64,000 nt of DNA from Hyphomicrobiales bacterium (GCA_021286855.1 JAJTBO010000001.1:434001-498000); one strand, 5' to 3'. Counted from the stretch's first letter, positions 50,647 to 61,667 are shown. The notes: a model not told the origin generated them from the letters alone. Made by a program: numbers and translations.

Positions 50647-51363
50647 TCAGAGGCGGACGCGCCCTTCGGCGATCTCCGCCTCCCACTTGTCGAGGAAGGC
50701 CTCTGCGGAAAGCGAGCGGAAATCCGGCACCGCCCGCCGCAACACGGCGTGCGGCCAGTCCCACCAACCGAGCCGCATCAGCCGCTCCGCGACCTCCTCG
50801 GAAAAGCGCCGCCGGATCGGCCGCGCCGGATTGCCGGCGACGATCGTGTAGGGCGCGACGTCCCTGGTCACCACCGCGCCGGCCCCGATCACCGCGCCCG
50901 CGCCGATGGCGCGCCCCGGCAGCACGATCGCCGCGCGTCCGATCCAGGCGTCCGGCCCGATCGTCACCCGTCGGGCGCGCCGCCGTTCGAACTCCTCCGC
51001 CTCGTCGGGGATGTCCTCGAAATACTGCCAGGAGCGATAGGTGAAATGCGCCTGCGCCGCCCGCTCCATCGGATGATCGGCCGGGTTGATGCCGACCAAC
51101 GCGCCGATCGAGACGAATTTGCCGATCTCGGCATAGACGATCTCGCAGTCGTTGACCGCATAGGAATAGTCGCCGAAGTCGGTCTCGATCACCGTCGTGC
51201 GCGCGCCGATCTTGACGAATTTGCCGAAGCGGCTGTCGCGGGTCACCGCCGTCTCGTGGATCAGCGGCCTGGCGCCGAGCCGTTTGCGCCGTACGTGCGC
51301 CGGCAGACGCTCTTCGCCGAGGGCGGCGGCGGGCGGAGCGGAGGAGGGGGGATCGATCGGCAT
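50647..51363 (-). CDS. Hexapeptide-repeat acyltransferase related to phosphonate-metabolism acetyltransferases
   Basis: A 238-residue left-handed beta-helix transferase. Repeats run through DSRFGKFVKIGARTTV, IVYAEIGKFVSIGALVGINP and AIGAGAVIGAGAVVTRDVAPYTIVAGNPARPIRRRF. The segments GDYSYAVNDCEIVYAEIGKF and NPADHPMERAAQAHFTYRS match the subfamily (TIGR03308-like) usually found inside phn operons. No phosphonate genes lie here, so it is an orphan copy. The acyl acceptor is unknown. Confidence 0.87.
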   Translation of the reverse strand: MPIDPPSSAPPAAALGEERLPAHVRRKRLGARPLIHETAVTRDSRFGKFVKIGARTTVIETDFGDYSYAVNDCEIVYAEIGKFVSIGALVGINPADHPMERAAQAHFTYRSWQYFEDIPDEAEEFERRRARRVTIGPDAWIGRAAIVLPGRAIGAGAVIGAGAVVTRDVAPYTIVAGNPARPIRRRFSEEVAERLMRLGWWDWPHAVLRRAVPDFRSLSAEAFLDKWEAEIAEGRVRL

Positions 51364-51426
51364 CTATTGGGAATTTCTTGCAAGTCTGACGGAACTACGC
51401 GGAAACGACCGTCGCACCGCCTTCGT

Positions 51427-51453
51427 GAATCTACGATATCGACGAATCTACGA
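51427..51453. promoter_or_regulatory. Direct repeat upstream of fbp
   Basis: GAATCTACGA occurs at 51427-51436 and again at 51444-51453, a 17-base period, about 136 bases before the fbp start. Two exact 10-mers this close suggest a binding site or promoter element; no regulator is identified. Confidence 0.4.
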
Positions 51454-51588
51454 GAGTTCACCCTCGAAATTCGTGCGGAAAGTCGTTGCGGTCGCCGGTC
51501 CTCGGGGGCATGGAATGGTGCGATGCGAAGACCGACGCGCGGGGAGCGACGCCGGCGGCCACGCGCGGGCGCTACGATGGAGACCGAA

Positions 51589-52605
51589 ATGAAGAACGAG
51601 AGCCTGTATTCGTTTCTGGAGAAATGGGCCGGCCGCGATTCGCTGAAGCAGGACGTCGCCGCGACGGTTCATGCGCTCGCCGACGCCGGCCGCGACATCG
51701 CCGCGCTGGTCTCCGACGGGCCGCTCGCCGGCGAACTCGCCAAGGCGATGACCGAGAACGTCCAGGGCGAGGTTCAGAAGTTCCTCGACGTCCATTCCAA
51801 CGATCTGTTGATCGAGGCCTGCAAGCGCGCGCCGGTCGCCGCCATCGCCTCCGAAGAACTCGACCATCCGATCGCCATCCACCACGACGGCACGGTGCTG
51901 GTCGCCGTCGATCCGCTCGACGGATCCTCGAACATCGACACCAACGTGTCGATCGGCACGATCTTCTCGATCCTGCGCGCCCCCGATCATCTCGACGCCA
52001 CCACCCACGACGCCTTCCTGCAGAAGGGCCACGATCAGCTCGCCGCCGGCTACATCCTCTACGGCCCGCAGACGACGCTGGTGATGACGCTCGGCGCGGG
52101 CACGCAGATGTTTACCCTGGATCGCCGTCGCGGCACCTTCATCCTGACCAACCGCAAGATGACGATCCCGCCGCGGACCAAGGAGTTCGCCATCAACTCC
52201 TCGAACCGGCGTCATTGGAACGAGCCGACCAAGCGCTACATCGACGAATGCGTCCACGGCGCCGAAGGCGCGCGCGGCGAGGACATGAACATGCGCTGGG
52301 TCGGCAGCCTCGTCGCCGACGGCCATCGCATCCTGGTGCGCGGCGGCGTCTATCTCTATCCGGCCGACAAGCGCAAGGGCTACGCCGAGGGCCGGCTGCG
52401 GCTGATCTACGAGTCGAACCCGATCGGTTGGGTGGTCGAACAGGCCGGCGGCGCCGTCTCCACCGGCAACGAGAACCTGCTCGATCTGGAGCCGAGCGTG
52501 CTGCATCAGCGCATTCCGCTGATCTTTGGCTCGCGCGAGGAAGTCGAGCGCATCGAGAGCCACCACATCCTCGACGAGGACGACGAGGCGGTGGCGGCGG
52601 AGTGA
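51589..52605 (+). CDS. fbp: Class 1 fructose-1,6-bisphosphatase
   Basis: Hydrolyses fructose-1,6-bisphosphate in gluconeogenesis or sugar-phosphate cycles. The 338-residue protein has the metal-binding motifs ASEELDHPI and VAVDPLDGSSNIDTNVSIG, then GYILYGPQTTLVMTLG and the conserved GGVYLYPADKRKGYAEGRLRLIYESNPI. The start at 51589 is preceded by GGAG; an ATG 12 bases upstream is possible. It has its own strong terminator, so transketolase downstream is a separate unit. Confidence 0.95.
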   Translation: MKNESLYSFLEKWAGRDSLKQDVAATVHALADAGRDIAALVSDGPLAGELAKAMTENVQGEVQKFLDVHSNDLLIEACKRAPVAAIASEELDHPIAIHHDGTVLVAVDPLDGSSNIDTNVSIGTIFSILRAPDHLDATTHDAFLQKGHDQLAAGYILYGPQTTLVMTLGAGTQMFTLDRRRGTFILTNRKMTIPPRTKEFAINSSNRRHWNEPTKRYIDECVHGAEGARGEDMNMRWVGSLVADGHRILVRGGVYLYPADKRKGYAEGRLRLIYESNPIGWVVEQAGGAVSTGNENLLDLEPSVLHQRIPLIFGSREEVERIESHHILDEDDEAVAAE

Positions 52606-52659
52606 ACGCCGCAAGTCCTGCCGCCGGGGGAAGATCCGTCGGCAGGAACCGGAGTTTCG

Positions 52660-52691
52660 GCGCGCGGTCGGGGACGACCGCGCGCTTTTTT
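52660..52691 (+). terminator. Rho-independent terminator of fbp
   Basis: A perfect 11-bp stem, GCGCGCGGTCG against CGACCGCGCGC, closed by a GGGA tetraloop and followed by six T. It is a textbook intrinsic terminator 55 bases past the fbp stop. Confidence 0.93.
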
Positions 52692-52877
52692 CATCCCCGC
52701 CATTGACTTTCATCCGCGCCTCTGGCGTCTCGGCCCCGAAACCGGCGCGGTAATCCGCGCTTTCGCCCGCCGCCCCGAGGGGCGGCGATCTGCCGGATCG
52801 GCAGGTTCACGATGCGTGCGTTACCGTGCGGGCCTCGTCGCTTCGAGAAGAGGCGCGACGCCGACAGGAGATCCGAG

Positions 52878-54884
52878 ATGCCCACCCCCTCGACCGAAGC
52901 TCTGACCTGGAAGGTTTCCGCCGCCGTCCGCGCCTTGGCGATGGATGCGGTCGAAAAGGCCAAGTCCGGCCACCCCGGCGCGCCGATGGGCATGGCCGAG
53001 ATCGCCTCCGTCCTGTGGCGCGGGCATCTCGCCTTCGATCCGAAGAAGCCGGCTTGGCCGAACCGCGACCGCTTCGTGCTGTCGAACGGCCACGGTTCGA
53101 TGCTGATGTATGCGCTGCTGCATCTGACCGGCTTCGAACTCTCGATCGAGGATCTGAAGAACTTCCGTCAGCTCCATTCCAAGACCCCGGGCCATCCCGA
53201 GTTCGGCTACACGCCCGGCGTCGAGACCACCACCGGTCCGCTCGGCCAGGGCATCGCCAACGCCGTCGGCATGGCGATCGCCGAACGCACCCTCGCCGCG
53301 CAGTTCAACCGTCCCGGCTTCGACGTCGTCGACCATCGCACCTGGGTCTTCGTCGGCGACGGCTGCCTGATGGAAGGCGTCAGCCACGAGGTCTCCTCGC
53401 TCGCCGGCACGCTCGGCCTCGGCAAGCTGAAGGTGGTCTGGGACGACAACGGCATCTCGATCGACGGCAAGGTCGTCGAATGGTTCGCCGAAGACGTCTG
53501 CGCCCGTTACGAGGCCTACGGCTGGCACGTGATCCGCGACGTCGACGGCCATGATCCCGTCGCCCTCGACGCCGCCATGAAGGCCGCGATCGCCGTCTCC
53601 GACAAGCCCACCCTGATCCAGGCCAAGACCGTGATCGGCAAGGGCGCGCCGAAGAAGCAGGGCACCGAGGGCTGCCATGGCGCGCCGCTCGGCGCCGACG
53701 AGATCGCCGCGGTGCGCGCCGCCATGGATTGGCCGCACGCCCCCTTCGAGATCCCCGACGACGTCTACGCCGAATGGGACCGCACCACCCGCGGCGCCGA
53801 GCTCTCCTCCACTTGGGAGAGCCTGTTCGCGGCCTACGCCGCCGCCCATCCCGAGCTCGCCGCCGAGTTCGAGCGTCGCGTCGCCCATCGCCTGCCGGCC
53901 GATTTCGACGCCTTCGCCAAGGCCGCCCTCGACGCCGTCGCGGCGGAAGGCGCCACCATCGCCTCCCGCAAGGCCAGCCAGAACGCGCTGGGCGTGCTCG
54001 GCCCGAAGCTGCCCGAATTCATGGGCGGCTCGGCCGACCTGACCCATTCGAACCTGACCAACTACAAGGGCCAGACCCCGATCTCGCGCGATCCGGCAGG
54101 CAACGCCGTGCTCTACGGCGTGCGCGAGTTCGGCATGACCGCCATCGCCAACGGCATGGCGCTGCACGGCGGCTTCCTGCCCTACGTCGCCACCTTCCTG
54201 GTCTTCTCCGACTACGCCCGCAACGCGGTGCGCATGTCGGCGCTGATGAAGCAGAAGGTGGTCCACGTCTATACGCACGACTCGATCGGCCTCGGCGAAG
54301 ACGGCCCGACCCATCAGCCGGTCGAGCACGCCGAAGCGCTGCGCGTCATCCCCGGCCTCGACGTCTGGCGGCCCTGCGACGCGGTCGAGACGACCGCCGC
54401 CTGGCTCTCCGCCGTCACCCGCGCCGACGGTCCGTCCGCGCTTCTGCTCTCGCGCCAGAACCTGCCGCATCAGCCGCGCGACGCGGCCCGGCTCGCCGAG
54501 GTCGCCGAGGGCGGCTACGTCTTGGTCGAACCGGCGGTCGCGCCGAAGGCGGTGATCGTGGCGACCGGTTCCGAGGTCGCCCTCGCCGTCGCCGCCCAGA
54601 AGATGTTGGAAGGCGAGGGGCTGCCGGTCCGCGTCGTCTCGATGCCCTGCGTCGAGGCCTTCGAGCGCCGCCCGGCCGACGCGCAGGCCGCCGTCCTCGG
54701 TCGCCTGCCGACCGTGGTGGTCGAGGCCGGCGTCACCCGCGGCTGGTGGAAATACGCCGGCCGCGACGGCGCGGTGATCGGCATCGACCGCTTCGGCGAG
54801 AGCGCGCCGGAGAAGGCGCTGTGGCCGCTGTTCGGCTTCACCGCCGACAACGTCGCCGCGACGGTGCGCCGCATCGTCGGCTGA
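52878..54884 (+). CDS. tkt: Transketolase
   Basis: A thiamine-diphosphate enzyme moving two-carbon units in the pentose-phosphate or Calvin pathways. The 668-residue protein has [14 protein letters not shown], the TPP-binding [12 protein letters not shown] with [10 protein letters not shown], and the central pyrimidine-domain segment [18 protein letters not shown]. The C-terminal domain has [16 protein letters not shown] 52878 follows an AGGAG site. It lies between fbp and fba, all on the plus strand. Confidence 0.96.
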   Translation: MPTPSTEALTWKVSAAVRALAMDAVEKAKSGHPGAPMGMAEIASVLWRGHLAFDPKKPAWPNRDRFVLSNGHGSMLMYALLHLTGFELSIEDLKNFRQLHSKTPGHPEFGYTPGVETTTGPLGQGIANAVGMAIAERTLAAQFNRPGFDVVDHRTWVFVGDGCLMEGVSHEVSSLAGTLGLGKLKVVWDDNGISIDGKVVEWFAEDVCARYEAYGWHVIRDVDGHDPVALDAAMKAAIAVSDKPTLIQAKTVIGKGAPKKQGTEGCHGAPLGADEIAAVRAAMDWPHAPFEIPDDVYAEWDRTTRGAELSSTWESLFAAYAAAHPELAAEFERRVAHRLPADFDAFAKAALDAVAAEGATIASRKASQNALGVLGPKLPEFMGGSADLTHSNLTNYKGQTPISRDPAGNAVLYGVREFGMTAIANGMALHGGFLPYVATFLVFSDYARNAVRMSALMKQKVVHVYTHDSIGLGEDGPTHQPVEHAEALRVIPGLDVWRPCDAVETTAAWLSAVTRADGPSALLLSRQNLPHQPRDAARLAEVAEGGYVLVEPAVAPKAVIVATGSEVALAVAAQKMLEGEGLPVRVVSMPCVEAFERRPADAQAAVLGRLPTVVVEAGVTRGWWKYAGRDGAVIGIDRFGESAPEKALWPLFGFTADNVAATVRRIVG

Positions 54885-55072
54885 CGAAATGAAATTCCTC
54901 GCAGCGCGAGCAACTTCTTGCGCTGCGGGGCAAGATCTTCGCAGATTTCCCGTCCGGGAATTTCAGGATGATCGAACGTTGCGCTTGCAAGACGTCGTCC
55001 GTGGGGTAAACCGGTCTGCGTCGAGCGGGGCCGCGTTCGGCTCCGCACTCGAACAGTTCTGAGGAGACCCCG

Positions 55073-56137
55073 ATGCCGCTCGTTTCCATGCGCCAGTTGC
55101 TCGACCACGCCGCCGAGAACGGCTACGGATTGCCGGCTTTCAACGTCAACAACATGGAGCAGGTCCGCGCCATCATGGAGGCGGCCCGCGAAACCGATTC
55201 CCCGGTCATCCTCCAGGGCTCCGCCGGCGCGCGCAAATACGCGGGCGAGCAGTTCCTGCGCCATCTGATCCAGGCCGCCGTCGAGGCCTATCCCGAGATC
55301 CCGGTCTGCATGCACCAGGATCACGGCGCGTCTCCGGCGATCTGTCAGGCGGCCATCCGCTCCGGCTTCACCTCGGTGATGATGGACGGCTCGCTCCAGG
55401 CCGACGGCAAGACCGTCGCGTCCTACGAGTACAACGTCGAGACGACCCGCACCGTCGTCGCCTTCGCCCACTCGATCGGCGTCTCGGTCGAAGGCGAGCT
55501 CGGCGTGCTCGGCAGCCTCGAGACGATGAAGGGCGACAAGGAGGACGGTCACGGCGCCGAGGGCACCATGACCCGCGAACAGCTCCTGACCGACCCGGAT
55601 CAGGCCGCCGACTTCGTCAAGCAGACCCAGGTCGACGCGCTGGCGATCGCCATCGGCACCTCGCACGGCGCCTACAAGTTCACCAAGAAGCCGACCGGCG
55701 AAATCCTCGCCATCTCGCGCATCAAGGAGATCAACGCCCGCATCCCGAACACCCACCTCGTGATGCACGGCTCGTCTTCGGTCCCGCAGGAGCTCCTCGA
55801 GGAGATCCGCAAGTACGGCGGCGACATGAAGGAGACCTACGGCGTTCCGGTCGAAGAGATCGTCGAGGGCATCAAGTACGGCGTCCGCAAGGTCAACATC
55901 GACACCGACCTGCGTCTCGCCATGACCGCCGCGATCCGTCGCGTGATGGCCACCAAGCCGTCCGAGTTCGACCCGCGCAAGTATCTCGCCGAAGCCCAGA
56001 AGGCCGCCTCGGCCGTCTGCAAGGCGCGCTTCGAGGCCTTCGGCACCGCCGGCAACGCCTCCAAGATCAAGCCGACCGACCTGGAGCAGGTCGCCGCCGG
56101 CTACGCGTCGGGCAAGCTGGCGCAGATCGTCAAGTGA
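55073..56137 (+). CDS. Class II fructose-bisphosphate aldolase (Calvin-cycle subtype)
   Basis: A zinc aldolase of 354 residues interconverting fructose-1,6-bisphosphate and triose phosphates. It has the family start [23 protein letters not shown] (split here by length only), the metal-site [33 protein letters not shown] and [12 protein letters not shown], and ends with the family C-terminus. The sequence resembles the CbbA-like type IIB group, but no prk or rbcL genes are here. It is preceded by a 188-base gap after tkt and a GAGGAGA site, and followed by a strong terminator. Confidence 0.95.
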   Translation: MPLVSMRQLLDHAAENGYGLPAFNVNNMEQVRAIMEAARETDSPVILQGSAGARKYAGEQFLRHLIQAAVEAYPEIPVCMHQDHGASPAICQAAIRSGFTSVMMDGSLQADGKTVASYEYNVETTRTVVAFAHSIGVSVEGELGVLGSLETMKGDKEDGHGAEGTMTREQLLTDPDQAADFVKQTQVDALAIAIGTSHGAYKFTKKPTGEILAISRIKEINARIPNTHLVMHGSSSVPQELLEEIRKYGGDMKETYGVPVEEIVEGIKYGVRKVNIDTDLRLAMTAAIRRVMATKPSEFDPRKYLAEAQKAASAVCKARFEAFGTAGNASKIKPTDLEQVAAGYASGKLAQIVK

Positions 56138-56217
56138 GTTCAGCCGCCGGGGCGAGCCCCCGGCGCTTCCTTCGAGGAAACGTGCGTGGGCCGAACCCGC
56201 GCCGCCCGGGAGAGACG

Positions 56218-56248
56218 CCGCCGCGGAGCGATCCGCGGCGGTGTTTTT
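56218..56248 (+). terminator. Rho-independent terminator of fba
   Basis: A perfect 10-bp stem, CCGCCGCGGA against TCCGCGGCGG, with a 4-base loop and TGTTTTT after it. A smaller GC hairpin (56145-56165) lies closer to the stop. Confidence 0.85.
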
Positions 56249-56282
56249 ACGTTCGAGGTCTTCGATGTGTTTCGCCCGTCGC

Positions 56283-56528
56283 TCAGCGAGGGTAGAGCGG
56301 CTTCGTTCCCGGCTTCCCGGTATAGGGATTGACGTTGCCCTTGGTCGACCAGTTGTCGGCTCGGGTATGGTTCGGGTTGGTCTGTTGGTGTCCCTGTACG
56401 ACCGTCCCGCGACTGGTCACGTAAGGGCGGACGTAATGAGACGAACTGCCGCCGAGCCCCTTCGCTTCGGCGGGGCCGAACGCGAGGCCGAAGGCGGAAA
56501 CGAGGGCGAACGCCGTGAGGATGCGCAT
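56283..56528 (-). CDS. Small secreted protein of unknown function
   Basis: An 81-residue protein with a signal peptide (about 1-22, ending AEA). Its mature part contains VVQGHQQTNPNHTRADNWSTKGNVNPYTGK. The pattern GxVVxGHxxTNPNxTxxDNxSTxGNVNPYTGKxGT recurs in small exported proteins and phage or prophage-associated proteins. No function is known. It stands alone between fba and the anti-sigma gene. Confidence 0.75.
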   Translation of the reverse strand: MRILTAFALVSAFGLAFGPAEAKGLGGSSSHYVRPYVTSRGTVVQGHQQTNPNHTRADNWSTKGNVNPYTGKPGTKPLYPR

Positions 56529-56682
56529 GATCGATCTCCGATGGAACGGGCTCGACCATGGGGAACTCGCAAAAGGCGTTCAACGAACAGAAGCGCAACC
56601 ACAGATATTGAGCTGTGGTCCGGTCTGCGCAATCCGCCTTTCGCCCGGCTCGTCGTCGTGACGCGCTCGCGCCTGCGTCGCC

Positions 56683-57513
56683 TCACCCCTCGCGCGGTTT
56701 CTCCCCCTCGAAGCCGCGCCAGATCGCTTCGGCGATCGGCAGCAGCCCGTCGCGCTTCATGCTCGCGGTGACGGCGAAGCCCCAGCCGCGGTCGATCCAG
56801 GCGAAGGTGCCGGCGCCGCCGTCCTGGCGATAGCGAAACGCCGTGGTCTCGCCGCCCGGCGTCGCCTGCACCCAGACCGTCAGCCGCGCGCCCGCATCGT
56901 CCTCGTACATCAGCTGCGCCGCCGCGCCTTCGCCGGCCGGCAGCAGGCGGCCGCCGATCAGCTTCAGCCCGAACCGGCCGAGATCGGGCGCGACGATCGG
57001 ATGGCCGAGCCGCTTGGAGAGCCAACCGAGCAGATGGGTCTCGTGGCCGGCGTCGACCTCGACCGGGTGGACCACTTCCGCCACGAACAGCCGATGCGCC
57101 GCGCTCGCGTCTTCGGCGACCACCGTCGGCAGGACGACGGCCGGGCGCGCCGCGACCATGTCGGCCGGCGCGGAGCCGGAGGGCAGGGCGCGCATCGCGA
57201 TCGCGCCGCTCGCCGCGCCGGCGGCGAAGACCAGCAGCGCCGCGGCGATCGCGCCGAAGCGCGTCCGCTGCGCCCGCCGTCGCTCTTCGACGAGATGGGC
57301 GATGCGCAGGCGGCTGGGGATCGGCTCTTCGGCGATCGGCGCGAGGCGGTCGCGCAGCGCTTCGCGATCGCGGCGTTCCGCGGCGATGCGCTCGCCGAGC
57401 GCCGGATCTTCGGCGATGCGGGCGTCGAGCAGGCGGGCGCGCTCGGCCGAGAGCCGTCCGTCGACCGCCGCGACCAGATCGTCTTCGCCGATGGGGCGAT
57501 CGTCGGTGCTCAT
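56683..57513 (-). CDS. Membrane-anchored anti-sigma factor
   Basis: A 276-residue protein: a cytoplasmic N-terminal part (about 1-88) with the zinc-less anti-sigma type start DDLVAAVDGRLSAERARLLDARI, one membrane helix (about 90-108, FGAIAAALLVFAAGAASGAIA), and a periplasmic domain ending near residue 270. The start overlaps the stop of the ECF sigma gene by 4 bases (ATGA), the standard layout for a cognate pair. The periplasmic signal is unknown. Confidence 0.87.
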   Translation of the reverse strand: MSTDDRPIGEDDLVAAVDGRLSAERARLLDARIAEDPALGERIAAERRDREALRDRLAPIAEEPIPSRLRIAHLVEERRRAQRTRFGAIAAALLVFAAGAASGAIAMRALPSGSAPADMVAARPAVVLPTVVAEDASAAHRLFVAEVVHPVEVDAGHETHLLGWLSKRLGHPIVAPDLGRFGLKLIGGRLLPAGEGAAAQLMYEDDAGARLTVWVQATPGGETTAFRYRQDGGAGTFAWIDRGWGFAVTASMKRDGLLPIAEAIWRGFEGEKPREG

Positions 57514-58022
57514 TTCACTCTCCGCAGCATCGGCGCGCGGCCCCCGTCGATCAGCGCCCTGAGCCGCTGGCGTCCGCGCGACAGGCGCGACATCAGCGTG
57601 CCCACCGGCACGTCGAGGACGCGCGCCGCCTCTTCGTAACTCAAGTCCTCCACCCCGACGAGCAGGATCGAGGCCTTCTGCTCCTCCGGCAGCAGGTCGA
57701 GCGCGGCGAGCGCGTCGCGGACCCCGAGGCCGTGGTCCTGCTCGGCCGTCGTCGCCGGCTCGTTGGTCTCGTCGATCTCCACCGCGACGCCGCGCCGGCG
57801 CGTCTGCCGGATGCGGTCGATGTGGAGGTTGCGCAGGATGGTGAAGAGCCAGGGCTTCGGGTCGTCGCCCGCGCGCCGCAGCCACCAGCGCGACAGGGCC
57901 CGCTCGAGGCAGTCCTGGACGAGGTCGTCGGCGGCGTCCGCGTCGCCGACGAGCGCTCGGGCATACCGGCGCAGCGCCGGGATCAGGGGTTCGAGGACGG
58001 CGGCCGCGTCGTTGCGGGACAT
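57510..58022 (-). CDS. ECF RNA polymerase sigma factor
   Basis: A 170-residue extracytoplasmic-function sigma factor. Region 2 has YARALVGDADAADDLVQDCLERAL and the -10-binding PWLFTILRNLHIDRIR. Region 4 has LSYEEAARVLDVPVGTLMSRLSRGRQRLRALI. It is coupled to the anti-sigma gene after it, and its start lies 48 bases after the COG4315 gene, so all three form one operon. A matching GGAATAA/CGTC promoter lies before the first gene, consistent with autoregulation. Confidence 0.95.
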   Translation of the reverse strand: MSRNDAAAVLEPLIPALRRYARALVGDADAADDLVQDCLERALSRWWLRRAGDDPKPWLFTILRNLHIDRIRQTRRRGVAVEIDETNEPATTAEQDHGLGVRDALAALDLLPEEQKASILLVGVEDLSYEEAARVLDVPVGTLMSRLSRGRQRLRALIDGGRAPMLRRVK

Positions 58023-58070
58023 CGCGGGACCCTTTCGCTCTCGAACCTCGATCCAGGCCTGCTCGGCGGC

Positions 58071-58460
58071 TCAGGGACGCGCCAGGCTCCACGCGCCGTT
58101 GAGGAAGCCGTCGCCGGTGGCGTCGCCGGGCTTGGCGTCCTTGACCCAGGCATAGAGCGGCTTGCCCTTGTAGGCCCACTGCTTTCCGCCGTCGTCGCGG
58201 GTGACCACGCTCCAGTCGCCCATCGCCTTGGCGTCGGCGCTGGCCGCGAGCGGCGGCCAGTTGGTGGCGCATTGCCCGTTGCACATCGACTTGCCGTCGG
58301 CGTCCTTGGCGAAGGTGTAGAGCGACATGCCCTTGGCGTCGACCAGGGCCTTGCCCTTGGACGTATCGGCGGTCGCCGCCGGGTCGGCGGCGAAGGCGGT
58401 GGCGAGGCCGGCGAGCAGCGCGCCGGAGGCGATCAGGATGCGGAGGGGGGTGGTCTTCAT
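58071..58460 (-). CDS. COG4315-family secreted protein
   Basis: A 129-residue exported protein. The signal peptide is about 1-24 (ending AFAAD). The mature protein has two copies of the short PF03640 repeat: LVDAKGMSLYTFAKDADGKSMCNGQCA with a CNGQC motif, and QWAYKGKPLYAWVKDAKPGD. The function is unknown, though it is widely paired with ECF sigma operons. It is the first gene of the operon with the sigma and anti-sigma genes. A GAGGAGA site precedes ATG 58460. Confidence 0.88.
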   Translation of the reverse strand: MKTTPLRILIASGALLAGLATAFAADPAATADTSKGKALVDAKGMSLYTFAKDADGKSMCNGQCATNWPPLAASADAKAMGDWSVVTRDDGGKQWAYKGKPLYAWVKDAKPGDATGDGFLNGAWSLARP

Positions 58461-58494
58461 GGATGTCTCCTCGTCGGATGGGCTCGACATCGGG

Positions 58495-58522
58495 AAGACG
58501 ATCGCGGGGAGGGGTTTATTCC
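58495..58522 (-). promoter_or_regulatory. ECF-type promoter motif upstream of the COG4315-sigma operon
   Basis: On the minus strand GGAATAAA (58522-58515) is followed by CGTCTT (58500-58495). Sixteen bases separate GGAATA from CGTC. This is the classic -35/-10 pattern of many ECF groups, and it lies 35 bases before the first ATG of the operon encoding the sigma factor. Autoregulation is inferred. Confidence 0.65.
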
Positions 58523-58575
58523 CCGGGGCGGCGAATTTTTTCGAATGGAGTGGGAGGGGAGCTGTGTGAGACGCG

Positions 58576-58702
58576 GTGCGCGATGCTTCGAGACGCGCCT
58601 CGCGGCGCTCCTCAGCATGAGGCATATGTATTTGTTTCGTTTATGAAAAACGCCTCATGCTGAGGAGCGGGCCATTGGCCCGCGTCTCGAAGCTTCGCGC
58701 AC
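58576..58702. repeat. Large palindromic intergenic repeat, copy 1 (downstream of frmB)
   Basis: The outer ends of this 127-base element (22 bases each) are inverted with a single mismatch. Inner arms CTCCTCAGCATGAGGC and GCCTCATGCTGAGGAG pair around an AT-rich loop. A second copy at 61389-61514 has the same layout in the same direction. Such CCTCA-GCATGAGG elements are a known class of intergenic repeats in Hyphomicrobiales. Confidence 0.8.
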
Positions 58703-58744
58703 TCCGGCGCCGCGCCGTCGCCGTCGCCGTCCCCGGCCCGCGCC

Positions 58745-59587
58745 TCACCCGAGCCGTTCGGCGTGCCACCTGAGGTGGTCGGCGATGAAGCTGGCGATGA
58801 AGAAGTACGAATGGTCGTAACCCTCCTGCCGGCGCAGGGTCAGCGGCATCCGCGCCTTCTCGCAGGCCGCTTCCAGGAGATGCGGCTTCAACTGCGCCTC
58901 GAGGAAGCCGTCCGCCGTGCCCTGGTCGACCAGCAGCCCCGGCAGCCGCGCTCCGTCCTCGATCAGCGCGCAGGCGTCGTATTTCCGCCACTGGGCGCGG
59001 TTCGGCCCGAGATAGCCGGAGAGCGCCTTCTCACCCCAGGGGCAGTTCATCGGCGAGACGATCGGCGCGAAGGCCGAGACGCTCGCGAAACGCGAGGGCT
59101 CGCGCAGCGCGATGGTCAACGCCCCGTGGCCGCCCATCGAATGGCCCATGACGCCCTGCCGCATCATGTCGGCCGGAAGCTCCCGCCCGACGATCCCCGG
59201 CAGCTCGTGCTCGAGCCACGAGCGCATTCGGTAGTGCTTGGCCCAAGGCTCGACGGTCGCGTCGACGTAGAAGCCCGCGCCGAGGCCGAAGTCGTAGGCT
59301 CCGCCCGCATCGTCCGGCACGCCCTCGCCGCGGGGCGAGGTGTCCGGCGCGATCAACATCAGCCCGCGCTCGGCGGCGACCCGCTGCGCCCCGGCCTTCA
59401 CCGTGAAGTTCTCCTCCGTGCAGGTCAGCCCGGACAGGAACCAGACCACCGGCACCGGCCCGCGCGCCGCCGCTGGCGGCACGAAGACGGAGAAGCGCAT
59501 GTCGCAATTGGTCTCGGCGGAGGCGTGCTTGTAGACGAACTGCGTGCCGCCGAAGCACTTGGCGGCGGAGATCTGTTCGAGCGCCAT
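58745..59587 (-). CDS. frmB: S-formylglutathione hydrolase FrmB
   Basis: Hydrolyses S-formylglutathione to formate and glutathione, the second step of glutathione-dependent formaldehyde oxidation. The 280-residue esterase-D-type protein has the nucleophile elbow GHSMGGHGALT, the oxyanion-region segment FLSGLTCTEENF, a conserved MRSWLEHELP and the catalytic-His region EGYDHSYFFIASFI. The start at 59587 gives MALEQIS; a longer frame upstream is Arg/Pro-rich noise. It follows frmA by 211 bases. Confidence 0.95.
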   Translation of the reverse strand: MALEQISAAKCFGGTQFVYKHASAETNCDMRFSVFVPPAAARGPVPVVWFLSGLTCTEENFTVKAGAQRVAAERGLMLIAPDTSPRGEGVPDDAGGAYDFGLGAGFYVDATVEPWAKHYRMRSWLEHELPGIVGRELPADMMRQGVMGHSMGGHGALTIALREPSRFASVSAFAPIVSPMNCPWGEKALSGYLGPNRAQWRKYDACALIEDGARLPGLLVDQGTADGFLEAQLKPHLLEAACEKARMPLTLRRQEGYDHSYFFIASFIADHLRWHAERLG

Positions 59588-59648
59588 GGGAGCCTCTTCT
59601 GGTCCGGTGAACGGGCGAGTGACGGTGCGAAGGTGCTGGCATCCGGTC

Positions 59649-59755
59649 CTCTCCCCCCCTCGAGGGGGAGAGACAGAGAGGGGGGCATGAGCGCGCGCCG
59701 TGCCTTCGATGCACCCCCCCACCCCGACCCTCCTCCTCGTGGGGGGAGGGGGATG
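59649..59755. repeat. GC-rich inverted repeats between frmB and frmA
   Basis: CTCTCCCCC-N6-GGGGGAGAG (59649-59672) is a perfect 9-bp stem. A related imperfect hairpin, CCCTCCTCC against GGGGGGAGGG, lies at about 59728-59750. These resemble the C-tract/G-tract intergenic repeats common in GC-rich bacteria. They lie inside the frmRAB transcript, so they may affect RNA stability. Confidence 0.5.
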
Positions 59756-59798
59756 CGCGGCGAACGTCGCGCGAGCATCGGGGGGAGGCGCGCGCCCC

Positions 59799-61514
<1,716 letters not shown>

Positions 61515-61667
61515 GGATACGATCCGAGCCTCTCCGGAATTGCGCAGAGGCCCCGCCGGGGGCAGCGAGGCTGCGCCCGCCCGCGCCGTCGCCGCGGGTT
61601 GACAGCGCGGCCCTTTCGGCGCTTCGGTCGCCCCTCGATCCCTGCCGTCTCACCCATCGGAGCCGAC

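Noticed and set aside
51589-56137. Calvin-cycle (cbb) operon
   Set aside because: fbp, tkt and a CbbA-like aldolase are present, but there is no prk, cbbLS, cbbR or gap, and a perfect terminator splits the set. CO2 fixation cannot be claimed from this window.
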